From the NCBI GenBank assembly GCA_024347235.1, contig AP025283.1:3596001-3660000 (forward strand): a DNA stretch of 64,000 bases, given 5' to 3'. The notes beneath the pieces were generated by a model. That model was given only the letters and a program-made list of their open reading frames with translations. It was not told the origin of the DNA and ran no database searches. A program made the translations under genes and the position numbers. The stretch comes from Aliamphritea spongicola (GTDB lineage Bacteria > Pseudomonadota > Gammaproteobacteria > Pseudomonadales > Balneatricaceae). Numbering within the stretch: position 1 is the stretch's first letter; each line of letters begins with the position of its first letter. Shown piece after piece: positions 41,064 through 51,586 of this stretch.

Positions 41064-41238
41064 CTATATAAGATCCTACAAAAATGCTCTGTGTGGCCGG
41101 TCATTGCCGGTGACACATCAGGAAACAGACCGGGTACTTTCACCGGTCTGCATATCAGGCCACAAACGGCCCTACATCACTTGCACTATAATATGAGCGC
41201 TGCCAGCATCCAAGTCCCGGCGGTACTTAAAGGTGGTT

Positions 41239-42540
41239 TTACTGTGCTGCGGCAAACGCATCACGGGTAAAGTTTTCAATACCTTGAGGAGTAATCAGCA
41301 CATTGTCCTCAATCCGGATGCCACCAAATGGCAGCAGGTGCTCCACCAGTGACCAGTCAATCAGTTCCGCAACCGGCGACTGACGTAAGGTCTGCAACAG
41401 GCTGGGAATGAAATACAGACCCGGCTCAACGGTTAACACACTGCCGGCCTCCAGGTCTCCGGCATAGCGCAGGAACGGATGATCCGCAGGCGGTGCCGGC
41501 TCAGTACCCAGCTGATCATGCTGCCAGGCGCCCACATCATGTACCTGAATGCCTAACAGATGCCCCAGACCATGCGGGAAGAATACCCGGGTCACGCCCT
41601 CTTCCAGCTGAGTATCTGCCGAAGCCCGAACAATGCCAGCCTGCTGTAAAATACCGGCAATCTTACGGTGCATCCCCAGATGCAGGTCCACATAGCTGAC
41701 ACCTGCACGCATGTCGTTCAGCGTATCCAGTTGTGCCTGTTCCATCGCAGCCAGCAAATCAGCAAACACACCGTCTTCAGCGGCATAGGTACGGGTAATA
41801 TCCGCCGCGTAGCCAAGATAGTTCGCACCGGCATCAATCAGCAAAGTACGGTGCTTATCTGGCAGCGTGCGGTCCTGCCACTGATAATGCAACACAGCAG
41901 CATGCTCATTCAGCCCGACAATGTTGTCATAAGGCAGCTGTTTTTCGTTATGTGCGATCGCTGCCAGATACCCCTGATGAATCTCATATTCAGACTCACC
42001 GGCACGGAAGCCCTGCTCGGCCCGCAAATGCCCCTTCACCGCCAGAACATTCGCTTCGCGCAAACAGTCATGCTCCCACTCCGACTTCACCCGGCGCACC
42101 CGGTGCAACTGCTGAATAAGTGCCTGAGGGTTATGTGTCCAGCTGTCGCGGGCAAACGCCGGCATGTGCTCAGCCACCACGGCAAGATTATCCTGCGTAA
42201 CCGGAGCAGTATCTTTAATCGCAATCACCTCGAAGGCTTCCGCCCACCAATCTGCAGGCAATTCCGGCGTGACATGCCAGAAATCATCCGCCATCACGAA
42301 ATACAGAACCGGCTTCTTTCCCGGCTGAATCTGCAACCAGCAGCCCGGGTGCTGGGTCAGAAACGGTAACCAGTGAACAAAGTTCGGATTAGCTTTATAG
42401 GTATGTCTGTAATCGTCCTGAAAACGCAGGGACGAACCGCCCGAGCCAATCAGCAAACCGTCGAAACCAGCGTCAGCCAGCAGGCTTTCTGTGGTTTGCT
42501 GCAGTCGGTTCAGGTGGGAAAAATAGGCCTGTTGATTCAT
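41239..42540 (-). CDS. pepQ: Xaa-Pro dipeptidase (M24)
   Basis: Dimetal peptidase that splits X-Pro dipeptides in the cytoplasm. The 433-residue frame has the five metal ligands in order: LLIDAGANY and YAADITR (Asp, Asp), FFPHGLGHLLG (His), LTVEPGLYF (Glu) and GIRIEDNVL (Glu). The N-terminal domain is of bacterial PepQ type. It lies downstream of a LysR gene, the M14 carboxypeptidase and the peptide ABC operon on the same strand, a coherent peptide-use group. Confidence 0.93.
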   Translation of the reverse strand: MNQQAYFSHLNRLQQTTESLLADAGFDGLLIGSGGSSLRFQDDYRHTYKANPNFVHWLPFLTQHPGCWLQIQPGKKPVLYFVMADDFWHVTPELPADWWAEAFEVIAIKDTAPVTQDNLAVVAEHMPAFARDSWTHNPQALIQQLHRVRRVKSEWEHDCLREANVLAVKGHLRAEQGFRAGESEYEIHQGYLAAIAHNEKQLPYDNIVGLNEHAAVLHYQWQDRTLPDKHRTLLIDAGANYLGYAADITRTYAAEDGVFADLLAAMEQAQLDTLNDMRAGVSYVDLHLGMHRKIAGILQQAGIVRASADTQLEEGVTRVFFPHGLGHLLGIQVHDVGAWQHDQLGTEPAPPADHPFLRYAGDLEAGSVLTVEPGLYFIPSLLQTLRQSPVAELIDWSLVEHLLPFGGIRIEDNVLITPQGIENFTRDAFAAAQ

Positions 42541-42555
42541 GAGTTAACCGAAACC

Positions 42556-43508
42556 TTATGATCGTCGCCCGCCGCCAGCGATACCTTTCTAAGGGTAGGG
42601 TTCGCTGTAAATGGGGCCAGAGTTTTTGTAGTTGTTGATTCTGATTGAGCCGCGAGCGGTACAGCCGGATTTCCACCGGAATATTCCAGCTCTGATCAGC
42701 AGCAAAATCGAGACGGTTATAGCGGAAGTTGTCTTCCAGCAAGGTAGTAGGCAACCAGCCCAGACCAAAGCCTTCTTTCACCATGGCCTTCGCACTAACA
42801 GAGTTCACGTTTTCATTCATCGTCAGCAGATGCGGTGCCGGCTCACGGCGTTGCAGGAAGCTGCGTATTACTGGCTTTAGAAAGGCATTATCGTGGTAAC
42901 CGATAAACGGTACCGGGTGACGCTTGCTACCGGGTAACTGATACAGAGGTTTACCCTCGTCATCCAGCGCCGTCACCGGCACCAGCTGTTCCTGGCACAC
43001 CAGAATATGTTCAAAACGCTCATCAGCCAATGGCTGTAAAAGTCGATAGTCGGGTGCCAGTAACACAACACCAGATCACATTCGTTGTTACTCAGCGCCT
43101 CAACAAAATCCACGCCCATCCAGGTGGTGGATTTCAGGTTGTGCACCATATCAACATCAAGATCATCGGCCAGTGGCATCAGCCAGGATTTCCAGAACCC
43201 CAGACACAGGGACTGGGTAGCCGCGAATGTCAACCGGTTACTCTGTTGCTCAAGAATATCCTTACAGCGGCTTTTAGCATCATGATGAATACGGGAGATC
43301 TGTTCCGCTGAGGCGAGAAACACTTCCCCGCTGCCGTTAACGACAGCGGCAGTGTATTACGGTCGATGAGCGTCACGCCCATCTCCTCTTCCACCAGTTT
43401 AATCCGGCGACTCAGGGTCGGCTGGGTAACATTACGGTCATCCGCGGCACGGGAAAAATTCCGCGTACGCGCCAGGGCGATAAAATCTTCCAGCCAGCGA
43501 ATTTCCAT
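42556..43508 (-). CDS. LysR-type transcriptional regulator (frameshifted)
   Basis: The N-terminal helix-turn-helix reads RWLEDFIALARTRNFSRAA then TQPTLSRRIKLVEEEMGV; the effector domain follows through LTFAATQSLCLGFWKSWL, ILVCQEQLVPVTAL and KEGFGLGWLP. Breaks near 43310, 43035 and possibly 42595 occur; the last one lets the frame run on into pepQ, so the end given is the nearest stop in a neighbouring frame. About 315 residues. It begins directly after the M14 stop and may regulate the flanking peptidase genes. Confidence 0.8.
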
Positions 43509-44658
43509 TTAGCAGGCATCTCCGGACGCAGCCCGGTCACGGCTCTGTAACCAGTCAGCAATCGGGTCTAACAAGCTGGCACCTAACTTCGCAGAACGGC
43601 CGGCTGACCAGCCCTGCACCGGATCCGGCTGCAGGTCATAATCTTTAAACGGCATTTCCAGCGTCATAGCCGGACAGTTATGATGCTGGCCTACCCAGTT
43701 AGAACACATGGTCAGAGTTTCTTCACCGAAGACGCCCGGCTCATAACCCCTTTCCATCTGGAAGTCAGGATTAGCCGTCATCAGCACTTCCTGGAAACGC
43801 TGCTCTGCCGCCAGAATCGCCTCAGAAGTATCCGGAATGCCTTCCTGACCGGCAATGAAATTACATGGCAAGGCTTCGTCACCGTGGATATCCAGGTGCA
43901 GATCTACGCCGGTCAGAGCCATTTGCTGCCGTACCAGATACACTTCAGGGCTCTGTTCCATGGACGGTGTCATCCACTCCCGGTTGAGGTTCACCCCGGC
44001 TGCATTGGTCCGTAAATGCCCCGGACGGAACCATCCGGATTCATATTCGGCACTACATAAAACACCAACTGCTGACTCAGACGGCGAGCCTGTGCATCGT
44101 CATTATCAAACAGACGCTCCAGAAAGCCTTCCACCAGCCACTCGGCCATGGTTTCGCCGGGATGTTGCCGGGCAGTTACCCAGACAGCAGCTTTAGCCAC
44201 CGCCGGATTACCGACCACCAGCAAATCCAGATCACGACCATCCAGGGTTTGCCCCAAGCGGACACTGCGACAATTGTCGTGCTGTTCCGCCCAGGCAAGC
44301 AAATCCAGATGACGTTCATAGCTATACGGTGCAAAGTACGCGTAATACAGGCTATTGGTTTCCGGCTGGTGCTCAATCACCAATTCACCGTTTTCATAAC
44401 GGGTCGGTACCCGGAACCAGTGCTCCCGGTCATAGGAAGCCACAGCCTGATAATCTTCCCAGCCATCCACATAGGCGGCCTGGCCGGCATTCAGCAAACG
44501 CATACGCAGCGGCTGGCCGGCAGCGCCCTGAACACGATAAAAACCACTGAAAAATCAGACTGATGATCCTTACGGATATTCAGCTGAATATCCGCAGGGT
44601 TACGCTGATCCACCACCTCAATATTACCCGCGTCAAACGCGCAGCTAACGGTAAGCAT
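43509..44658 (-). CDS. M14-type cytosolic metallocarboxypeptidase (two frameshifts)
   Basis: Zinc carboxypeptidase of the cytosolic (Nna1/CCP-like) group. An N-terminal beta-domain ([37 protein letters not shown]) precedes the catalytic domain with the zinc motif [29 protein letters not shown] (third ligand) and the catalytic Glu in MTLEMPFKD. Breaks near 44555 and 44000. Restored length about 383 residues. It lies 66 bp from the dpp-like operon and suggests trimming of imported peptides. Confidence 0.87.
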
Positions 44659-44724
44659 AATCATTATTCTCTTTGGCTAGGCTCGAATGTGATATACGTA
44701 CTTAAGAATAAGTATTATGACGTA

Positions 44725-45753
44725 TTAATCGATACGCTGCTCTTCTACGGCGTGACACGCAACCTTAATGCCACCATCTGTTGATATAAGTTGGGGCTTT
44801 TCTTCCCGGCAACGGTCATTCGCGTAAGGACAGCGGCCATGGAATACACAACCGCTTGGCAGATTCACCGGTGTGGAAACCTCACCCTGCAGCTTGATGT
44901 GATTCGGACGGTCGTCCGCCAGTTTCGGAATCGCAGACAACAGCGCCTTGGTATACGGGTGCCGTGGCTGATCAAACACCGTATGGCTATCACCGATTTC
45001 ACACAGCGTTCCCAGATACATTACCGCCACCCGGGTACCGAAGTGTTCCACCACGGATAAATCGTGGGTGATGAACATATAGGTCAGATCGCGCTGTTCC
45101 TGAGCATCCATCATCAAGTTCAGTACCTGCGCCTGAATGGATACGTCCAGTGCCGAAATAGGCTCATCCGCCACAATGAATTCCGGGTCGACAGCCAGAG
45201 CACGGGCAATACTGATCCGTTGCCGCTGACCACCGGAAAATTCGTGTGGGAAACGCACGCCCCAGCTCGGATCAACCCCTACCGAGTGCATCACCTCATG
45301 CACCTTGTCCCGAACTTCCATCCGGGACCACTTAGGGTTGTGGAATTTCACCGGCTCAGACAGGGTTTCGGTAATTGTCATCCGCGGGTTAAGCGACGCA
45401 AACGGATTCTGGAAGATCATCTGCATCTTCTTGCGGTATGGCAGCATCTGCTGGGCAGAGAGATTATCAATCCGCTGACCATCATAGCTGACAGAACCGC
45501 CGCTGGGTTCCAGCAGCCCCATCACCGTACGGGCAACTGTCGACTTACCACAACCGGACTCACCCACCACGCAGAGGGCTTCACCTTTGTAGATATCCAG
45601 ATCCACACCGTTAATGGCATGAACAAATTCCTGATGGCGTTTAATCTTGCCACCTTCAAAACGCAACTGATCCAGAAAATCACCGGAAATAGAGAAGCGT
45701 TTGTACAGGTCCCGGACCTGCAGCAATGACTGCTTTGATTCTTGTGCTGACAC
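44725..45753 (-). CDS. Peptide ABC transporter ATP-binding protein, DppF type
   Basis: A 342-residue ATPase of the Opp/Dpp importer family. Walker A GESGCGKST, signature FSGGQRQR, Walker B FIVADEP, and the C-terminal oligopeptide domain with CVFHGRCPYANDRC. Cys residues there resemble the FeS or zinc cluster seen in DppD/DppF proteins. GTG 45753 with GGGGGAG upstream is preferred over an upstream basic extension. It is the last of five genes in the operon. Confidence 0.93.
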   Translation of the reverse strand: MSAQESKQSLLQVRDLYKRFSISGDFLDQLRFEGGKIKRHQEFVHAINGVDLDIYKGEALCVVGESGCGKSTVARTVMGLLEPSGGSVSYDGQRIDNLSAQQMLPYRKKMQMIFQNPFASLNPRMTITETLSEPVKFHNPKWSRMEVRDKVHEVMHSVGVDPSWGVRFPHEFSGGQRQRISIARALAVDPEFIVADEPISALDVSIQAQVLNLMMDAQEQRDLTYMFITHDLSVVEHFGTRVAVMYLGTLCEIGDSHTVFDQPRHPYTKALLSAIPKLADDRPNHIKLQGEVSTPVNLPSGCVFHGRCPYANDRCREEKPQLISTDGGIKVACHAVEEQRID

Positions 45754-45754
45754 C

Positions 45755-46750
45755 TTATGCTCCCCCTTCCTGCGCCTTGTTCTCAGACTGCGCAACCATC
45801 TCTTCAACCATGTGGCATGCCACCAGACATCCGCCGGAACGGGTAAACTCCGGAATCACCCGGCAACGCTCCGTGGCATAGTCACAACGGTTACTGAACG
45901 CACAACCTTTCGGGATCGCCTGCAGGGTCGGCATTGAGCCGCGAATCTGCTGTAAACGCTCACCGCGTACGCCCATCTGTGGCAGGGCATTAATCAGCCC
46001 CTGGGTATAAGGATGCTGAGCATCATTGATAATTTCTTTGGTTGGCCCCTGCTCGATTACCCGGCCGGCATACATCACCATGGTGCGCTGGGTAACCTGG
46101 GAAACCACCCCGAGGTCATGGGTAATCAGGATCAGGGCAACGTTGTTACGCTCACACAGTTCCAGCATCAGTTCCATGATCTCCGCCTGAATGGTCACAT
46201 CCAGTGCAGTGGTTGGTTCATCAGCAATGATCAGATCCGGGTCCATCAGCAGGCCAATCGCAATGACGATCCGCTGACGCATACCGCCTGATAATTCATG
46301 GGGTACTGATCCAGACGTTTTTCCGGTGACGGAATCTGCACCTGCATCAGTTTCTGCAGGGCAATCTTACGGGCTGCCGACTTGCTGATCTCACGGTGGG
46401 CCAGCAAACACTCAACCATCTGATCACCGATGGTCAGCACCGGGTTCAGGGTCATCATCGGATCCTGGAAAATCATCGCGATACGGTTACCACGGATGGT
46501 ACGCATATCTTTGTCTTCCAGATTCTGCAGGCTTTTACCTTCAAAACGGACATCACCACCGGTAATCCGGCCCGGCTGGGAAATCAGGTTCAGAATAGAG
46601 AACCCCAATACTGACTTACCCGCACCGGACTCACCCACAACACCGATTCGCTCGCCGCGTTCCAGAGTAAAGTTGATATCCCGCAGTGCCTTTACGGCGC
46701 CGCTGCAGACCAAAGCTGACTTCTAAATTTTTAACTTCTAATAATGCCAT
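45755..46750 (-). CDS. Peptide ABC transporter ATP-binding protein, DppD type (two frameshifts)
   Basis: The second ATPase of the importer. N-terminus MALLEVKNLEVSFG, Walker A GESGAGKS, then after breaks near 46700 and 46295 RQRIVIAIGLLMDPDLIIADEP (Walker B) and the oligopeptide domain CAFSNRCDYATERC. Restored length about 331 residues. It ends one base before the DppF start. Confidence 0.9.
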
Positions 46751-46754
46751 TGGC

Positions 46755-47708
46755 TTACCCCTTATAAAGCTTCGGGTTCAGAACATCACGCAGCCAATCG
46801 CCCAGTAAATTCATTACCAGCACCAGCACCACTAACACCACACCCGGAATCACCGTGATCCACCAGATACCGGAGAAGATAAATTCAAAACCACTGGAGA
46901 TCAGCGACCCCAGTGACGGCTGAGACACCGGCATACCCAGCCCCAGGAAGGACAGCGCGGCCTCAGAAATAATTGCGTTTGCCACCTGCACCGTTGAGAT
47001 AACCAGAATCGGCGACAGGGTGTTCGGCAGAATGTGACGGAACATAATCCGCGGTGCCCGCAGGCCCATGACCCGGGCAGCATCCACGTATTCTTTTTCT
47101 TTTTCAGCTAGTACAGACGCCCGCACCGTCCGCGCATACTGCGGCCATTCCGCAATACCGATTACCAGAATCAGCATCACCATCGCCAGATCCTGATACA
47201 GCTGCGTACCGAAGGTTGCCTGGAAAACCGCCAGTACAACAATGGCAACCATCATGGTTGAGAAAGACAGCTGTACGTCGGCCATCCGCATCAGCAGGCT
47301 GTCTACTTTACCGCCCACATAACCGGCCACCAGACCGATACAGATACCCAGTAAGGCCTGCAGCAGTACCGCACAGATACCGATTGTCAGGGATACCCGG
47401 GTGCCGTAAAGAATGGTTGACCACAGATCACGGCCCTGGGCATCAGTACCCAGCCAGAAATCTGATTCGCCTTCTTCCTGCCAGCTCGGTGGCAGCTCAG
47501 AATTCATAATATCAATACTGGCCGGATCATACGGATCAAACGGTGCCAGCAGTGGCGCCAGTAACGCCATCAGTACGTAGGCGACGAATACCATGAAGCT
47601 CAGCTGAGCCACACGGTCAATTTTAAAACTGTGCCAGAAATGCGATTTCACAAATCGCTGCATCATAGTTGGCGCTTCATCCGCCAGTGCAGAAGATGTC
47701 TGAGTCAT
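46755..47708 (-). CDS. Peptide ABC transporter permease, DppC type
   Basis: A 317-residue inner-membrane permease. It shows an N-terminal TM, FWLGTDAQGRDLWS (typical of DppC/OppC), and the EAA loop YVDAARVMGLRAPRIMFRHILPN that contacts the ATPase. Intact frame. It lies 2 bp from the DppB stop and 4 bp from the DppD start. Confidence 0.93.
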   Translation of the reverse strand: MTQTSSALADEAPTMMQRFVKSHFWHSFKIDRVAQLSFMVFVAYVLMALLAPLLAPFDPYDPASIDIMNSELPPSWQEEGESDFWLGTDAQGRDLWSTILYGTRVSLTIGICAVLLQALLGICIGLVAGYVGGKVDSLLMRMADVQLSFSTMMVAIVVLAVFQATFGTQLYQDLAMVMLILVIGIAEWPQYARTVRASVLAEKEKEYVDAARVMGLRAPRIMFRHILPNTLSPILVISTVQVANAIISEAALSFLGLGMPVSQPSLGSLISSGFEFIFSGIWWITVIPGVVLVVLVLVMNLLGDWLRDVLNPKLYKG

Positions 47709-47710
47709 GA

Positions 47711-48683
47711 TTATTTGCCCCCAAACAGTTTCACGGTTGGGTTAACCAAACCATAAATCAAATCAACAATGGTGTTGGTGATGACGAAAATCGCACCAAC
47801 AACGATTAAGTAAGCAACGATCAGCGGCGTATCCACCCGATTTACCGCTTCCAGGAACAGGAAGCCCATACCCGGCCACTGGAATACCGTTTCAGTCAGA
47901 ATGGTATAAGCCACCATGGTACCGATCTGCACACCGCCGACGGTGATTACCGGCAGCATGGTATTTTTCAGGGCATGCAAAAGTAAATACGGGTAGGTGA
48001 AAGGCCTTTCGCCCGGGCAAATTTCACGTATTCAGACTGCAATACTTCCATCATTTCCGAACGGATCAGACGGATAAACAACGGCAGCATGATCGACGCC
48101 AAGGTGATACATGGCAGCACCAGATGCACCAGTCCGTCAGCAGTCGCAAACGCCGTATCCCAGCCAAAGATATGGCCCACTTCGCCACGGCCGTATGACG
48201 GCATCCAGCCAAGCTCGATAGAAAACAGATAAATCAGGCCAATGGCTGTCAGGAATACCGGAATCGAAATCCCCACAGTACTGAGGCCCATGACCACTTT
48301 GGAAAACCAGCTGCGGGGCTTAATGGCAGCATATACCCCCAGCGGTACAGAAAAACCGATAATGATAATGGTGGCACCAAACACCAGATCCAGTGTGGCC
48401 GGCAGTTTGGCAAGAATCACCTGCAGGGCAGGTTCTTTAAAAAGTAAGATGTCCCCAGGTCACCCTGGACAGCATTCTCAGCAAACCGAAGATAACGTTC
48501 CAGAAACGGGTCATTAAGTCCCAGCTCATCACGAAGCGCCTGACGTTCCTCTTCTGATACCGACTGCCCCACCAGTTCCCGTAGCGGGTCACCGAGGTTG
48601 TCCTGTATCGAAAAGCTGATGATGCTGATAACAAACATCACCACGATAGCTTGTGCTAAGCGTTTGATTAAAAAAGCGAACAT
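47711..48683 (-). CDS. Peptide ABC transporter permease, DppB type (two frameshifts)
   Basis: The first permease: MFAFLIKRLAQAIVVMFVIS, FLERYLRFAENAVQGDLG, a transmembrane core, and the EAA loop SEYVKFARAKGLSPTRI followed by HALKNTMLPVITVGGVQIG. Breaks near 48440 and 47990. Restored length about 324 residues. Two hairpins lie between it and the binding-protein gene upstream. Confidence 0.9.
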
Positions 48684-48785
48684 AGAATTCAGCCTGCAAA
48701 CATAAGTATTTCCGTTCGGGCATAAGCATGCCGTCCCGGCTAGCGAGTAGTTATAATTCAGTAGTTTATCTGATCAGGAATGGAG

Positions 48786-48833
48786 GGCTCAATTCAATTG
48801 GCGAACTGAGCCCCGGTTGCAGCCCGAAGGCTG
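48786..48833. promoter_or_regulatory. Two intercistronic hairpins between binding-protein and permease genes
   Basis: GGGCTCA pairs with TGAGCCC (48786 to 48814 or so), and GCAGCC-CGAA-GGCTGC forms a second stem near 48818-48833. Such elements commonly protect the upstream binding-protein message, giving excess binding protein over permease. No strong T run is seen. Confidence 0.6.
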
Positions 48834-48844
48834 CAGAGAGCGAT

Positions 48845-50399
48845 TTAGCGCTTGATTACCAGGTCACCCAGGTAAGGGAAGTTCATCTTGTTAACAACCG
48901 GCTCGATCTCTACACCTTTAGCAGATGCCCACGCCAGATTCTGCCAGTGCAGTGGGATGAAAGCAGCGTCATCGTACAGCATCTGTTCAATCTGCTGCAT
49001 CAGTTCAGCACGCTTGGCCGGATCGGTTTCAACGTTAGCCTGCATCATCAGCTTGTCAGCTTCAGGGTTACAGTAGTTACCGCTGTTGTACTGACCCAGA
49101 CCGCTATCAGCATCCGGACACGCAGACAGGAACTCATAGAAGTTGTTGGAATCTTCGGTATCTGCATGCCAGCCGATCATCATGATGTCTGCTGCACGCT
49201 CATCGAAGGTTGGCCAGTACTGCGCTTTAGGCATAGTTTTCAGGTCAACAGTGATGCCGATCTTAGCCAGCATAGAAACAACTGCCTGAGCGATTTTTCA
49301 TCGTTCACGTAACGGTTGTTTGGCGCCATCATGGTCAGAGACAGACCATTTTCGTAACCGGCTTCCTTCATCAGCTCTTTAGCTTTCTTCAGGTCGTAAC
49401 GCGGCTTCAGATCCGGGTTGTAACCCAGGTAACCTTCAGGGCTCATCTGGCCAGCAGGTGTTGCGAAACCACGCATGATCTTCTTAACGATACCTTCGTT
49501 GTTAATCGCATGAACGATTGCCTGACGAACACGAACGTCTTTCAGTGCTTCAACACGGTTCTGGTTCATCTGGAAGGTGATGATACGGGTACCCGGCATG
49601 GTTACCAGATCTACCTTATCGTTACCGTCGATACGCTTATGATCGGTTGGCGGTACCGGCATGATGAAGTCAACGTCACCGGACAGCAGCGCTGCAACAC
49701 GGGTTGGCGCTTCTTTGATCGGCGTCAGGATGATCTTATCAACGTTACCTTTGGAATCTTTATCCCAGTAATCAGCGTTACGGGCAAATTCAGTACGTAC
49801 GCCCTGCTCACGGAAACAACAGTGAACGGACCGGTACCGGAAATGTTACGTGATGCGAAAGAGTTACCGTGCTTAACCAGCATGTCTTTGGCATTACCGT
49901 TTTCATCCTTACCGGAGTAGAACTTGCTGTCCATCGGGAAGATGTACGTTGCGTTGTTCAGTACCAGCGGGAACGGCTCTTTAGTCACCAGATCAAACGT
50001 CAGATCGTCAACAACATTCACACTATCGAATGCAGCAAAGATGCCTTTGAAGTCCGGAGAGTTTTTCAGACGTTCAAACGTAAACTCAACGTCTTTAGCA
50101 GTCAGCGCATTACCGGAATGGAACTTTACGCCGTCACGCAGCTTGAAACGAACGGTTTTATCATCAACACGTTCCCAGCTTTCAGCCAGACGCGGTTCAA
50201 AGCCCAGGTTGCGGTCCCAGCGAATCAACGGGTCAAATGCCATGTGGGAAAGCTGCAGCATACCGCCGGAAAGCTGCTCGTGAATATCAAGCGTTACCGG
50301 GTCAGCATCATATGCCATCTTCAGGGTTTCAGCCTGCAGCGCAGTTGCAGACATACTGAGCAATGCACCGGCAAGTAAACTTGCTGTTCTCTTCATCAT
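48845..50399 (-). CDS. Periplasmic peptide-binding protein, SBP_bac_5 family (two frameshifts)
   Basis: The substrate-binding component of the operon. It begins with a signal peptide ending TALQA, then DADPVTLDIHEQLSGGM, the family motif KFHSGNALTAKDVEFTF, and EPFPLVLNNATYIFPMD. Breaks near 49817 and 49297. Restored length about 517 residues, typical of DppA/GsiB-like proteins. Ligand class (di/oligopeptide, glutathione, nickel complex) cannot be told; the neighbouring peptidases favour peptides. AGGA precedes ATG 50399. Confidence 0.9.
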
Positions 50400-50766
50400 G
50401 GGAAAAAATCCTATCAAGGTTTCGTTGTTATTCTTATGGAGCCGACCACCGACTCCGTGGGGTTAGCCCCTTCTTGTCTAGCAATACAGCCTAACCAAGC
50501 CCCTGATTTTCACCAATCGAAATACTAACTACCCTATACAGGATACGTATGTCCCCCTATGCATGATACGTATACGCATCCCGTATACGCTTTGTGAATA
50601 CCCCTGGATGAAATAAATAAAATAATGGAATCAATAATATAGAGAACAGAGACATGCGGAAGAGTAACCGCAGTCCCTGCCGGGTCCGGCATCTGATCAG
50701 CGGACAATAAAGTGGAAAAACTTTTCACATAGAAGAGAAATGTATCGTTAACACTCACCCAAATCC
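50400..50766. promoter_or_regulatory. Control region of the peptide operon with iterated ATACGTAT sites
   Basis: No gene is seen; a 74-codon ORF here looks spurious. GATACGTAT (50542-50550), GATACGTATAC (50565-50575) and CCGTATACG (50582-50589) form a close cluster about 145-190 bp upstream of the binding-protein start. They resemble repeated half-sites of a dimeric regulator. The regulator is not identified. Confidence 0.6.
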
Positions 50767-51449
50767 TTACAAGTGAGCCTTTCTGACCCAGTTAATCGCC
50801 GTCATAAGGTCATACACAGGCAACCCGGTATGCCGCTTAATCGCCCCCGGTAAGGGGATAAATTGGTGCACTCCAGCACCACTACTTTCATATCAGGCTG
50901 GCGCTGACGCAGAGCATCCACAGCCATTAAAACATCCTGCTCCGCCAGCCCGGCATCCAGTTCGGTTTCATCCTGGCTGATAACCCGGTGAAGCTCCTTT
51001 CCATGCTCAATACCGCCGATACAGATCTGGTCATCAAACCAGCCATTAAAATGCAGTTCAGTCAGCTTACGGCTGTCGAAGGTCAGTACACCGATTTCCG
51101 CCGGGCCGTAGACCGTGCGCAGAAAAGGCATCAGCACCAGCGAGCTGGCTATCACCGGTACCCAGTAGCGTGCTGCCAGCGCATCCTGCATGCAACTGAG
51201 AAAACCGCAGGACGTCACCAGCAGATCAATGCCCTGTGCCTGTAACTCATCACCGGCCTCTAACAGAACCTGCTGTAAGGTTGCTTCCGGCGCTTCACTG
51301 CCAACTACATTATCCACCCGGGCCGCATCCACCCGTCGGATAATCACCTCACAAGGCAATGAATCCGGATTACCAATATCGCCGGGTAAACGGGGAAACC
51401 GGGTGTTCAGCATGAGCACCCCCACTTTAAAATTATCCACTTCTGCCAT
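50767..51449 (-). CDS. Asp/Glu/hydantoin racemase-superfamily protein (one frameshift)
   Basis: About 227 residues. The two active-site cysteines of the superfamily are in VTSCGFLSC and VLECTNLSP. A break near 50849 (a G run) hides the C-terminus, which resumes as AIKRHTGLPVYDLMTAINW. Members racemise amino acids, hydantoins or allantoin, or isomerise maleate. It is divergent from the DadA-like gene and shares a candidate operator with it. Confidence 0.82.
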
Positions 51450-51514
51450 CACTCGATTTAAAACCTGCCTGACCCAACCATTTCGATATCAGAGATACTA
51501 GGTGATCCCAAAAA

Positions 51515-51524
51515 CTGTATACAA
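51515..51524. promoter_or_regulatory. Candidate GntR operator CTGTATACAA
   Basis: Lies in the 137-bp divergent region between the racemase-like and DadA-like genes, preceded by AAAA and followed by a related TACTGTAGAC segment. It matches the palindromes at 53006 and 58899 at 9 of 10 bases. Confidence 0.6.
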
Positions 51525-51586
51525 TACTGTAGACCAAAACGTCTACCATAATTATAACGCTAAAGACCGGAAGATACGCTCATCTC

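Noticed and set aside
50534..50758. 74-codon ORF in the peptide-operon control region
   Set aside because: Overlaps the iterated operator-like sites and has no family resemblance or good SD.
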